A stretch of DNA of 64,000 bases from Nicotiana tabacum (GCF_000715075.1 NC_134093.1:98936826-99000825), one strand, 5' to 3'. Positions 35,066-45,893 are shown, counted from the stretch's first letter. Notes: generated from the sequence alone by a model not told the origin. Program-made: numbers and translations.

Positions 35066-36872
35066 TCACAGCATCAGATGACTTGGCCTCAGGCCTAGCT
35101 GGAAAAGCATAAAATCGGGGCTGGGCCCCACCACTCTAAACTGCGTCCCTAGGACGACCTCTAACTGGCTAGCCTCCACCTCTAACGGTCTGACCTCCAC
35201 CTCTAATGACCTGACCTCCACCTCTAGCTGCCTGACCCCTACCTCTAGCTGGCTGAGCGGGCGGTGAAGCACCCGGTGCCGAGACCATGGCACGAGAACC
35301 CTGATGTTGTGAACTGCCATGCCCGAGGGCAAAATCTAGCAATGTGCCTCAGATCACCACAAGTATAATAGGACCTCCGCTACTGTGACTACTGACCCTG
35401 AAACTAACCCTGTCGACCTAAGTAACCACCCTGAAACTAACCCTGCCTGACCCCTACCTCTAGCTGGCTGAGCGGGCGGTGAAGCACCCGGTGCCGAGAC
35501 TATGGCACGAGAACCCTGATGTTGTGAACTGCCATGCCCGAGGGCAAAATCTAGCAATGTGCCTCAGATCACCACAAGTATAACAGGACCTCCGCTACTG
35601 TGACTGCTGACCCTGAAACTAACCCTGTCGACCTAAGTAACCACCCTAAAAACTCTGGAGCGGAGGTGCACTAATAGGAGCTGGTGGAGCATTGTAGGCT
35701 AGCTGGTCGGAATAAGGCATATGAGGGACACGACCACCTGAGGCACCGTGGGATGCCTGGAGTGCTGAATGAAACTGCCTGGGAGGATGGCCTCTACCAA
35801 AAGTACCCCTACCTCCAGATGAGGCACCGCTGAACCCCCCGAAATGAAGTGGTCTCTTGTCATGCCCCTGACCTCCCTGAGCAAGAACCATCTAGACTCA
35901 CCTGGCGACATTGGCAGCCGCCTGAAAAGAAATCTCACTCCCAATATTCTTATCTATCTGCAATCTGATAGGCTGAGCAAGTCCATCAATAAACCTCCTC
36001 ACCTTCTCTCTCTCGGTAGGAAGAAGAAGAAGGGCATGACGGGCCAAATCCACAAAACGGGTCTCATACTAGGTAACAGTCATATTGCCTGCTGGAGATG
36101 CTCGATTTGACCACGGTGCTCCTCTCTCAGTGCGATAGGGAGAAACTTCTCTAGAAAGAGTTGAGATAACTGGTCCCAAGTAAGAGCAGGCGATCCAGTT
36201 GGTCTGGTCAACAAATAATCTCTCGCCCATTTCTTGGCGGAACCAGTCATCTGAAATGCAGCAAAATCGACATCATTGGTCTCCACTATACCCATGTTCC
36301 GTAGCACCTCATGACAGCTATCAAGATACTCTTGGGGATCCTCTAAAGAAGCACCACTGAAGTGAACTGAAAAAAGCTTGGTAAACTTGTCCAATCTCCA
36401 TAAAGCCTCAGAAGATATAGCAGACCAATCGTCGGCCTATGCCGCAACAACCGGCTGAACTATCCTAACTGGCAGGACTATTGGAGTCTGATATTGGGGA
36501 GCCATCTGCTCCGGAGTGTGTGTAGCGGGAGTCTATGCTCCTCCCCCAACCTAAGAGATGGTTGGTGCCATATGAAAGGTACCGACTTGGGCCACACTCT
36601 CCAAAAGGCCCACCAAACGGACCAAAGCATCCTGAAGCACTGGGGTGGCGATGAACCCCTCTAGAACCTGAGCTGGTCCAGTAGGCATAGTCTGGGCTGG
36701 AACCTCCCCCTCAAACTCCACCTAGGGGATCCAATGCTGGTGCTGCTGCTCGAGCTCTAGCTGAGCTCTGCCCCTGTCTTGGCCTCCGGCGCGGCCTCGG
36801 CCTCGACCTCTGCCCCTCGTAGGAGCTTCCACTGGGGGCTCTGGCTGAAGACGTAGCACGTGTTCTCGCCAT
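35066..36872 (-). pseudogene. Tekay gag, broken, with duplicated zinc-knuckle segment
   Basis: Start MARTRATSSARAPSG at 36,872, followed by an Arg/Pro-rich N-terminus. The Gag core is 36,394-36,080 (FSGASLEDPQEYLDSCHEVL, AFQMTGSAKKWARDYL, FLEKFLPIALREEHR). The C-terminal part is Gly/Ser/Arg-rich and carries a CCHC zinc knuckle twice because of a tandem duplication: CYTCGDLRHIARFCPR near 35,590-35,545, and a second copy near 35,375-35,330 in which the first Cys has become Tyr. Stops break the frame. Confidence 0.88.
35231..35660. repeat. 215-bp tandem duplication inside gag
   Basis: The segment starting CCTGACCCCTACCTCTAGCT at 35,231 starts again at 35,446; the copies continue in parallel for about 200 bp with only a few substitutions. 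Because 215 is not a multiple of three it also shifts the frame. Confidence 0.88.
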
Positions 36873-37054
36873 CTGCGGAAGGACAAGAATAGAAGAGTTC
36901 AATCAGCAATGATAGAATAAAATCGAATAACAGAGAAGAATAGAAGTGAAATGGTTCCTAAACTTCATAACCTCTGGAATATAATCACAGACGTCTTTGT
37001 ACCGATCCTCCAGACTCTACTAAGCCTGCTTGTGAATTGTGAGACCTAGGCAAC

Positions 37055-37074
37055 CTAGTGCTCTCATACTAACT
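37055..37074 (-). other. degenerate initiator-Met tRNA primer site of the Tekay element
   Basis: Directly after the 5' LTR the minus strand reads AGTTAGTATGAGAGC. The usual plant chromovirus primer site is TGGTATCAGAGC; GTATGAGAGC differs from it at one base in the conserved half. Confidence 0.6.
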
Positions 37075-37759
37075 TGTCACGACCAAGAATTCCACCGTCA
37101 TGACCCTGATGGCACCTAACATTCCACTTGCTAGGCAAGCCGACGTTAGAGAATTATTAAGCCAATCCTTATTCAATTCAGTAAATAACAGCAAGGAAGC
37201 TAAAATGACATACAGCGAGTGCAGAATAATATAAAAACTTCATTAGTTACTACCACCCGGATCTGGAGTCACAATTCACGAACTTCTAGGATTTAATACA
37301 AGTAAAAGTTTGAAAGAAATAAAACTGTTTGAATGAAAGAAATAGTAAAGGAAAAAAAATAGGAAAGACAGACGGGGACTTCAAGGTCTGCGAATGCTAA
37401 CAGATCTACCTTGAGTCTCCGATGAACCAGTCCGAGCTGTTACGCCTCTCGATCAGCTGGGACCAATACCAAAATCTGCACAGGAAGTGCAAAGTACAGT
37501 ATCAGTACAACCGACCCCATGTACTGGTAAGTGTCGAGCCTAACCTCGACGAAGTAGTGACGAGGCTATGACAAGACACCTACATAACAAACCTGTGCAA
37601 TTTAACATTATATGTACAAATAATAGTTAAACATGTACTATTGGGAGGGGGAACATGTTGAGGGGAATACGAGATAGAGAACTACAGCAGAATGGTCACT
37701 TGAATAGTCAATATACTATGAACCAATAACAACAAGTAAATACAGTAAAGGAAAAATGC

Positions 37760-37965
37760 ACAACATCACCCTTCATGCTTTTACTCTCAATCTCACCATA
37801 AAATCAATAGAAACGACACGATATCACCCTTCGTGCATTAACTCTCATAACATGGCACAACATCACCCTTCGTGTATTAACACTCACAATATGGCACGGC
37901 ATCACCCTTCGTGCATTAACACTCACAATATGGCACGGCATCACCTTTCGTGCATTAACACTCTC
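37760..37965. repeat. 39-bp minisatellite in the 5' LTR
   Basis: Same unit as at 29,580-29,790. One unit differs as ATGGCACAACATCACCC, so the two LTR arrays have diverged. The ORF seen here (repeats of HHPSCINTHNMAR) is just the translated minisatellite. Confidence 0.85.
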
Positions 37966-38869
37966 CCTTACCATAATGCAATGAACAAATAACAACAGGG
38001 AGATAGAATAACAAATACAAGCCTTACTTCAACATTTGGTTCCACAATATCAACCTCAACTTCGGAATCAATACTCAATTATCACCAGAAGATTCATAAA
38101 CATGATAAGAACGATCAATTTAACAATACTAGTCTAAACATGGATAATATGAACAAAGGAAGCTATAATTGCAAGAAACCAAGCCCCGCCCGCATGCTTT
38201 AACGCTTTAACCCGACTACAATGCATAAGTACTCGTCACCTCACATATATGTTGTTTCCCAATATTTAAATATGTAGCAAATAGACAAACAAGTCATATT
38301 CCCTCAAATCAAGTTTAACCACGATACTTACCTCGCTCCGAAGTCCAAACTCAAAGCTCAACCACGGCTTTTTCTTTCAAACAAGCTTCTGAACCAATAG
38401 AATCTAGCAATATACCAACCAAACGATTCAAATTAAGCCTTAGGAACTACCCACGATTGCAAAAAATTCAATTAGGCCATTATTGAAAAAGTCAACAAAA
38501 GTCAACACTCGGGCCCGCTTGGTCAAAATCCGAGGTTCGGACCAAAATCCATTTACCCATTCACCCCCGAGCCTGATTATGTAACTAATTTTGAAATCCG
38601 ACCCCAAATTGAGGTCTATATCCCTAATTTGCAAAACAAACCTCAATTCTTCCTAAATCCCTAGTTTTCTACCATGAAAGAACAAAGAATAGGGCTAGGA
38701 ATTAATGGGTGATGTTAGATATGGAAGAAAATGAGTTAAAGAGTACAAACCTATGAATTGGTGTTGAGTTTTCCCTTCAAAATCGCACCTAGACCGAGCT
38801 CTAATGGAGAGTTTATGAAAAATGGGTAAAATCTCGTTTTTGAAATGTTTTAAGGTCTGGGCGTCAGGC

Positions 38870-39180
38870 CTTCTTCGCGTTCGTGAAGGGCATGCCGCAT
38901 TCGCAATGTGCAGCAACCTAAATGGCTTTCGCATTCATAAGTCCCCCTCGTGTTTGCGAAGTCTGCTCCCCTCTAGCCTTCGCGTTCGCGAGCCAGTGCT
39001 CGCGTTCGCGTAGGAGAACGGGTGTCCCCTCGCCCAGGTCCCTGAAGCTTCGCGATCGCGAAGTGTAAGGCCCATATTGCTTCGTGTTCGTGACCCAGCT
39101 ACCGCGTTCGCGATTAAGAAAATTACCCTGCCCCAGTTTACGCTTCGCGTTCGCGAGAGTACCTTCACGAACGCGAAAAG
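38870..39180. repeat. cluster of TTCGCG-type motifs in the 5' LTR
   Basis: TTCGCGTTCGTGAAGG, TTCGCGTTCGCGAGC, CGCGTTCGCGTAGG, CTTCGCGATCGCGAAG and GCTTCGCGTTCGCGAGAG recur within 310 bp. It is the partner of the block at 30,680-30,960. Confidence 0.85.
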
Positions 39181-39912
39181 GAAGACACCAGATAACAGCA
39201 GAAGCACACAAAACAGATTTTCAAAGTTTCAAAACACCCGTAGCCTATCCGAAACTCGCCCGAGCCCTAGAGGCTCCAAACCAATTATGCACACAAGTCC
39301 AAAAACATCATACGAACTCGTCCGCGCGATCAAAACACCAAAATAATGCCTAGAACTACGAATCGGACACCAAATCAAAGGAAATTTTCAAGAAGGCTTT
39401 AAAACTTCTATTTTTACAACCGAACATCCGAATCATGTCAAATCAACTCCGTTTCTCACCAAATTTGATAGACAAGTCATAATTATTATAGTGGACCTGT
39501 ACCAGGCTCCAGAACTAAAATACGGAACCCGGTATCAATAAATCCAAACATCAGTCGATTCTTAAATATCATAAATCTTTCAAACTTTCAATTTTCAACA
39601 AAAATTAGTAACTCGGGCTAGGGACCTCTAAATTCAATTTCGGGCATATGCCCAGGTCCCAAATTATGATACGGACCCACCGAGACCGTTAAAATATTGA
39701 TTTGGGTTTGTTTGCTTAAAACGTTGACCGAAGTCATCCTAAATGAATTTTTAAGGTAACAATTCTTATTTTTATCAGTTTTTAACATATAATACTTCCG
39801 AAAGAACACCTAGACTGTGCACGCAAATCGAGGAAGTCTAAAATAAGGTTTTTGAGACATCAAAATATAGAATTAGGTTCTAAAATATAAGATGACCTAT
39901 CGGGTCATCACA

Positions 39913-39917
39913 GTTCT
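39913..39917. repeat. target site duplication, upper copy (GTTCT)
   Basis: GTTCT directly follows the LTR end (ATCACA) and matches 28,895-28,899. Together they prove the nesting order. Confidence 0.9.
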
Positions 39918-40341
39918 CGTTGTTGAGGCCGGATCTATTCCCCCCAGCCCCGTCGGATCCAACTTCTCCCTTATGAGTGTTATTATCAACTCCCTGCGTC
40001 GTCTGGTTCGCGGGAACATCAAGAGGAACTAGATCTTTCCTATTTGCATTATTTGAGGCACCCGATAGCGTCTGCTTTAATTCCGTCATAACCTGACCCT
40101 GCCGCGTGAGATGGACCAGAATGATTACATGTTACTCTTACAGGACCCTTACTGCATCCGCCACATGCCCCTCATCATCATCATCAGGAGTTGCCTCCCG
40201 AACCTGTTGATGGTACCGCCTGTCATGTACGGATGTGGCGTCGTTCCCCTCATTGTGAGTGTCACTGCTTGAATCCTCGAAATGAGGTTGTTCCCCTTGA
40301 ATTTCTGGGTTGCGTGTGTCGTTAACAATGTTATCTGCCAT
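39918..40341 (-). pseudogene. Tat gag, 5' portion before the nested insertion
   Basis: Starts at ATG 40,341 (MADNIVND) and reads PEIQGEQPHFEDSSSDTHNE, then VHDRRYHQQVREATPDDD, a stop at about 40,138, and MTELKQTLSGASNNANRKDL to the insertion point. It matches residues at 4,611-5,040 of the plus-strand relative. Gag resumes at 28,899 across the nested element. Confidence 0.85.
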
Positions 40342-40426
40342 TTCTTTTGTGATTTTTTCTAAGACAAAATAATCAAACATGTTAGTAAAAAAGGCAAGGA
40401 TCAATTTAATCGCACGGTTGTCTAGG

Positions 40427-40446
40427 CCCCACGGTGGGTGCCAAAC
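40427..40446 (-). other. tRNA primer binding site of the minus-strand Tat element
   Basis: On the minus strand the tract GTTTGGCACCCACCGTGGGG follows the LTR end. It corresponds to the site at 4,508-4,525 in the relative. Confidence 0.7.
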
Positions 40447-41014
40447 TGTTTACCCGAAAAACGGTACCATTGAATTTGTTTGTGGTTTCTAGACAGGTGA
40501 ATTAATTTGATCCAAAAAGTAATGAAATAACTGATGAAATATAAAATACTTAGCATTGGAATGTAGATGGAATGGCAGAGCTAATGAGTCCGAGAACAGG
40601 GTTCTCCGGCACAACAATGATGAGATCAAAAGCGAGAAAATAAAATTGTATTAAAATGCTGTATAGAATGTAGTGTAAGTTAGCCAGAAAATTCATGTTC
40701 TTACAATAATAACAGATCTCACTATTTATAGTTACAAGGAATTTGACGTTTTTGTCTAACGTTATATCTTCATCAATGGCCCTTATAATTGACATTAGAC
40801 AAAAACGTCAAATTCCTTGTAACTATAAATAGTGAGATCTGTTATATATTTTGTATTAAATGTTACCGGGCGCAAAGCATTTAATACTCATTTTATGATC
40901 GTTATTCCTTCCGGTGGCAAGCGAAATGGCTATGTTCGGTGGCCATCCCCATCTTCCGTTCTACGTGTCCTTACTTTAAGTGGGCACGTTTCATGTCGTA
41001 TTTTTCCCTATACA
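40447..41014 (-). repeat. 5' LTR of the minus-strand Tat element
   Basis: On the minus strand it starts TGTATAGGGAAAAATACG and ends TTTTTCGGGTAAACA, 568 bp. The ends match those of the plus-strand relative. It contains a perfect 49-bp inverted repeat (40,711-40,843). Confidence 0.82.
40711..40843. repeat. perfect 49-bp inverted repeat with 35-bp loop inside the Tat LTR
   Basis: Arms 40,711-40,759 and 40,795-40,843 are exact reverse complements by direct reading (AACAGATCTCACTATTTATA... and ...TATAAATAGTGAGATCTGTT). The loop (40,760-40,794) matches the plus-strand relative's LTR near 4,304-4,340 in an orientation opposite to LTR polarity. Confidence 0.95.
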
Positions 41015-41218
41015 GTCACTTGTGCTAATTTAATACCAGTCAACCTGCAGCACTTGTGGGACTGTTATTCCCTATGGAATCAAAGGACATCCTTACCATT
41101 CATCATATATGAAAACTGCAGTTGTTACAAAACTAAGTAGCTGCGCAGTTGAAAATTAACTAAATGAATTGAAAGGTGATCTTTAAGTAAAACACGACAG
41201 AAACACACTTAACCTATA

Positions 41219-41331
41219 TTGCTCGGACTCTCCAAAAGTGTTGCCGCGTCCGTGTCGGATCCTTCAAAAATGCACTATATTTGGAAGATCCGACACGCAC
41301 CCAACAACAGTTTTGAAGAGTCCGAGTAACA
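41219..41331. mobile_element. short foldback MITE
   Basis: A 113-bp palindrome-like unit. Outer ends TTGCTCGGACTCTCCAAAA and the complement of TTTTGAAGAGTCCGAGTAAC pair, and inner arms GTGTCGGATCCTTCAAA and TTTGGAAGATCCGACAC pair. No coding. It is a common layout in tomato and tobacco genomes as I recall, but I cannot name the family. Confidence 0.75.
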
Positions 41332-41395
41332 TAACTCTTAACAACATAAAAGACAAACGTAACAAGTCCTTCAACAACATGCATACGTACTAGCA

Positions 41396-41551
41396 TCCTA
41401 TAAAGGGCAACCCAGTGCACTAAAATCCCGTTATACACGGGAAAAGCCGGACCACATGGGTCTATTGTACGCAGCTTTACGTTGTATTTCATTTTCACGG
41501 CTCGAACCTGTGACCTTCTGATCACGTAACAACAACTTTACTAGCACCCTA
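41396..41551 (-). mobile_element. tRNA-derived SINE (Au-like)
   Basis: On the minus strand the unit has a pol III B-box (GGTTCGAGCC, near 41,505-41,515) followed by a body with TAGACCCATGTGGTCCGGC and CACTGGGTTGCCC, a layout I recognise as Au-type SINEs of flowering plants. Ends are approximate. Confidence 0.65.
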
Positions 41552-41779
41552 TCCAACACAAAATGTTCAAATTAAGGACCCAACTAATGATAAATGCAAA
41601 AACAACTTTAGCAGCTCCAATTGAAGCAGGTTAGATATCTTTTGCCAGTTTGAACATCCGTCTTACAGCTTGTCCTCGAACTCGTACAGAGGGGTTATCT
41701 ACTCTTTCAAACACTTCCTGTTGATGAACAAAGAAAAGGCATTTAAGTGAGCGGGATGTAGTGTGTTAGGGGCGGGTTC

Positions 41780-44446
41780 TGTCATGACCCAAAATCTAAC
41801 TATGGTCGTGATGGCACCTATCATGTTACAAGGCAAGCCTATTTCCCAAAATATTACTACTAAATTGATTATAAGAATTTAATAAAACAATACCAACATT
41901 TGAATTTCTCATAAACTAAATCAACTCTAAATATAATATAGAAAATACGAAAACGAGCCCCAAACATCGAGGTGTCACTAAGTCATGAGCATCTAAAACT
42001 ATGAACTAAGATATATAAACTATCTAATTGTCCAAAAGAAGAAATGACAAGAAGAGTAACAAGATCTTGTGGACACTAACAGTTACCTTGCAGTCTCCAA
42101 AGATAGTCGGCCTGAACTCAACGATCGTCGTACTCTAACTCACCTGGATCTGCACATAAAGTGCAAGGTGTAGCATGAGTACAACCGACTCAGTAATAAC
42201 AGAAATAACTAAGTAACTAAGAAGTAGTGACGAGCTAAGCAGAATAATCCAATTATTATTTTCACAATTAAGTACAAACAGGAGTAGACAGGTAATTTCA
42301 TAAATCAGTAAGACTACAAGAAAAATTAACAGGTAAATGCAGCAACAGCAAAAGTAAATGTAACCTCACAGCAATGTCACTCCATCACTCAACACTCGCA
42401 CTCATCACTCAACGCTCAACACTCTGCGCTCACTGGGGGTGTGTACAGACTCCGGAGGGGCTCCCAAAGCCCAAGCGCTAAGCGCGGACAACTCACATGC
42501 CATCATATCAATACCTGGATCTGCACGGTCAACTCACGTATTACGCGGACAACTCACGCGCTATGGTATCAATACCTGGACCCGCACGGTCAACTCACGT
42601 GCTACGCGGACAAATCACGTGCTATGATATTAATATCCTCACAACCAGGCCCTCCGCCTCACTCAATCATGTACCTCACTAGCCTCACCATCATCAACAA
42701 ATAAGGGAACACAGCCCACATCAAGTATCACAGTATATTAGCAAATAATAGAGACTGAGGTAAACATGTACAATAATTTCTATGACTGAGTACAAATAAT
42801 GTGAGCATGAATAAAGCCTAAGCATGATCTATAACATGAAAGTAGACAAGCTCAACAACAAGTAACTACGTAAACACAGATGATGGCCATGAGGCCTCAC
42901 GGGACGGACCAAGTCTCAATCCCTCGAGGTATACACCCACACGCCCGTCACCTAGCATGGGTATCACCTCCAAACAGTCACACGATATCAAATTCTGCGA
43001 GTTTATACCCTCAAAGCCAGAATTAAAACTGTTACTTACCTTAACAGCGTAAAATCCTACCCCAGGATGCCCTCGTCTCTGGACTCGGTCTCCAAAAGCT
43101 CCAAATCTAATCATAATCACATTAATACCATCAACATAGGCTAACGAATCGAATTCCACAATAAAACTATAAAATATGTCAAAAATGCGAAACCGGACAA
43201 AAACCCGGCCCCAGGTCTCGGAATCAGTCAAAAATGGCAGAATAATAAACCTCGTCCTCTCCCGAGTCTAAACATATAAAATTCATCAAAATCGGACTCA
43301 GTTTGGTCCCTCAAATCCCTACCTAAAACTCTCCAAAACTTAAGCCCTAATTCCCTCAATTTCACTTTGAAATTATCAATCAAATCCCTAAAACGAAGAT
43401 GGATTCATGAAATATAATCAAAAATGAGTAGAGAACACTTACCCCAATCCCTATGGTGAAACAATTGCCCCCAAAATCGCCCAAATCCGAGCTCCCCAAC
43501 TCAAAATATGACTGAATGAACAAACCCTCGTTTTATATATTTTTTGCCAGCTATTTTGCCTCGTTTCTCATACCAAACGATCCCGAAACTAGCTTTTTAT
43601 GCCTCCAATGGATTCCTTGTAAAATTCTAGTCAAGTTAGGCTTTTTAATCACTCAATTTGACCTTATAATGAAGGAGATATGTTGGTTTCAATATTTGCA
43701 AATAATGCAGATTTTTAAATACGTTGTCAGTGGCAATTTCGTAATTAAGCTCAAAAATCTGGCAACCTAATTCTTAGTAAAATGACCATAAAATCCTCAT
43801 ACGATGTTCAAATTCGACGATTTATTTTTGCTATGGGTCCGTAATTACGATACGGATCTAATGCTTTGATCAAAAAAGAAATCGGAGCTCATTTGTTCAA
43901 TATGATATCATTTATGCTTGAAAAAACGGCGTCGAAACATAAGAAAAACGAGCGCAACACAACCCAAACCTATCTGAAACTCACCCGAGACCCTCGGGAC
44001 CTCAACCAATAATTCCAACAAGTCATATATCACTACCCGAACTTAGTCGAACCTTTGGAACACTCAAAAAAATACCAAAACACCAAATCAACCTCGGATT
44101 CAAGCCTAAGAACTTCTAAACTTTCAACTTTCGCCAATTCAAATCTAATTCTACCACGGACCTCCAAATTATATTCCGGACACACTCCTAAGTCTAAAAT
44201 CACCTAACGAAGCTAATCTAATCATAAAAATCCAAATCCAAATTCGTTTACTCATAAGTCAACTTCCGGTTGACTTTTCTAACTTAGCTTTCTAACGAAG
44301 AGACTAAGAGTTCATTTCACTCCAAAACTGCTCTGAACCCAAACCTACCAACTCAATACAACTCAACACAGCTGAACAACACATAAATAAGCATAAATGG
44401 GGGAAATGGGGCTATAACTCTCAGAACGAACGACCGGGTCGTTACA
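41780..44446 (-). repeat. solo LTR of a chromovirus-type gypsy element
   Basis: 2,667 bp with plus-strand ends TGTCATGACCC and GGGTCGTTACA, like the Tekay LTR ends (TGTCAC...ATCACA). It is flanked by GGTTC on both sides (41,775-41,779 and 44,447-44,451), and no internal domain is present. Unequal recombination between the two LTRs of a full element is the standard explanation. Short tandem units lie at 42,478-42,640. The orientation on the minus strand is inferred by similarity of end layout. Confidence 0.88.
42478..42640. repeat. approx. 67-bp tandem repeat in the solo LTR
   Basis: Units contain CACGGTCAACTCACGT, then CTACGCGGACAACTCACG and ATCAATACCTGGA. About two and a half copies with substitutions. 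The ORFs called here are the translated repeat. Confidence 0.75.
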
Positions 44447-44451
44447 GGTTC

Positions 44452-44803
44452 AATTGAACCTGGAATAAAAATCTGTGTACAAATTCATTAAAATTATAAA
44501 AATAGTAGAGATGAACCCATAACTTTAAAAATATAACGAGTTTAATGCCAAAAACCTTAAAAATTAAACTCATAGAGTTTAAATCTTGCATCCGCCTCTT
44601 CTGGTTACATCATGTGCTTTGAAATCTTTATGAATATCATATATTTTCTTAAATGTCCACTATAGTGTAACAATTGTGCCTGATTATATATAATTATATA
44701 TACTCGGGAGGCAAGGAAAATATCAAGCCTATCTTGACCATCTCCTCATCTTCTTTAGAGAGATAATTTATGATGGAAATCTTTCCTTTGGTTGGTGCTA
44801 CAT
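44452..44803. other. remainder of a split Solanaceae-type repeat and unassigned sequence
   Basis: AATTGAACC... to CATCCGCCTCT near 44,600 completes the repeat whose other end (AGGGGCGG) lies at 41,768-41,775. The rest up to the CACTA element is AT-rich with no gene visible. Confidence 0.5.
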
Positions 44804-44829
44804 CACTACTAGAAATTCGGTAAAATTCG

Positions 44830-45200
44830 ATCGAGTCCACGTTGGTCGGTCAACAAAAGCGACCAAAAAACCGTCCAAGACGGATGGAAACTACCAAAAA
44901 AATATTATACATTTTTTTCAAATTACATACCGATCGAAATCGGTCGGTATATTGGTCAAACATTTGACCGCAATGGTCAGATTTGCTTAGTCAAAGCACT
45001 TTTTTGATTACCGACCAACATCGGTCGGTTAGGTGGACCCATATTTTTAAATTGTAATAATTATATTATTATTTAAAATATTTTATAAAATTTATAGTTG
45101 AAGTTACCGACCAAAGTCGATCAGTTATTACAAGAGAAGATTTTACGGATCAACTTTGGTCGGTAGCTGTAGTTTCTGAAAAATAACCGACTAACTTCGG
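44830..45200. repeat. left subterminal CCGACC/GGTCGGT array of the CACTA element
   Basis: CGTTGGTCGGTCAA, CCGATCGAAATCGGTCGGT, ACCGACCAACATCGGTCGGT and ACCGACCAAAGTCGATCAGT recur in both orientations. Such arrays are the transposase-binding regions of CACTA elements. Confidence 0.85.
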
Positions 45201-45861
45201 TCGGTTCATAGATCAAACATGATCAAACTTTTAAATCACATTAAAATTTAGTATCTAAATAAAATAAATATAATTCATTAACACTTTATTTTGTAATACA
45301 AATAATGAATGCACTAACATATACTATAACAAGCTATATATAGTTAAAGTAGTACAACGAAGTGTGTGTGTGTGTATATATATATTAAAGTAGTACAACG
45401 AAGTGTATATATATATATATATATATAGGTATAGCCACATCTAAGAACGCGAAGCGCTAGGGCTACAGGGTTAGAATAGACTTGTGAATAAGCAATAATC
45501 TAATTAGTATATATAATTGATCATCATCAAATTTATCTATTTGTAAATTGATTCATCTACTTATAACTTACTTAGATGCACCGATGAATATTAGAAATAA
45601 AACGTCTCCACTTATATCGATTAATCTATGTCATGCATTATTAGTTATGAATTAATGAAAAATAGAACACTAAACTTCTTTGACATGTATATATGTATCA
45701 CAAATTAAATAAACGAAAGAAGCTATAAGCATTAAGTAAACGAGTTAATATAACAATCGACTTAACATATTTAAAATAGAATAATATTAGTTTACCAATT
45801 CATCAATTGATCAAGTTTTCGTGCGTAGTAATGTATATGATTGATCATCAATTACAATATA

Positions 45862-45892
<31 letters not shown>
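45862..45892. repeat. (GT)n microsatellite
   Basis: About 15 GT units in the AT-rich inner part of the CACTA element. A shorter GT/AT stretch lies at 45,363-45,428. Confidence 0.9.

Positions 45893-45893
<1 letters not shown>

Larger units (their letters stand above)
28900..39912 (-). mobile_element. complete Tekay/Del-type chromovirus (Ty3/gypsy), 11,013 bp
   Basis: Two long LTRs bracket gag, protease, reverse transcriptase/RNase H, integrase and a chromodomain, in that order on the minus strand. The chromodomain after integrase marks it as a chromovirus; the motif set ([25 protein letters not shown]) fits the Tekay/Del branch. It is flanked by GTTCT on both sides (28,895-28,899 and 39,913-39,917), so the insertion into the Tat gag is clean. 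Frames are broken, so this copy is inactive. Confidence 0.95.
37075..39912 (-). repeat. 5' LTR of the Tekay element
   Basis: About 2.84 kb, ends TGTCAC and ATCACA on the plus strand, and pairs with 28,900-31,685. The 39-bp minisatellite is at 37,760-37,965 and the TTCGCG-type cluster at 38,870-39,180 (for example CTTCGCGATCGCGAAG near 39,047). Scattered differences between the LTRs mean the insertion is not recent. Confidence 0.93.
20860..41014 (-). mobile_element. Ty3/gypsy Tat-lineage element with nested Tekay insertion; 3' end lost
   Basis: On the minus strand: 5' LTR (41,014-40,447), primer site, gag start, an 11-kb nested element, rest of gag, protease, reverse transcriptase/RNase H, second RNase H, integrase, a 3' untranslated tract and an opposite-strand gene. 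It is a close relative of the plus-strand element at 4.1-9.3 kb. The 3' LTR should lie below 20.86 kb but the Athila fragment sits there instead. The base after the 5' LTR is GTCAC; no matching target repeat can be found without the 3' end. Confidence 0.85.
41015..41779. other. flank of the Tat element; no gene seen
   Basis: Apart from a foldback MITE and a SINE (separate entries) the interval holds no recognisable gene. It ends in the start of a Solanaceae-type repeat (GTGTTAGGGGCGG) that is split by the solo LTR. Confidence 0.6.

Noticed and set aside
37756..37992. 78-codon ORF with repeats of HHPSCINTHNMAR
   Set aside because: It is a translation of the 39-bp minisatellite.
42439..42704. 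Three overlapping ORFs with repeated SRATRTNH-like text
   Set aside because: They translate the approx. 67-bp tandem repeat in the solo LTR in different frames.
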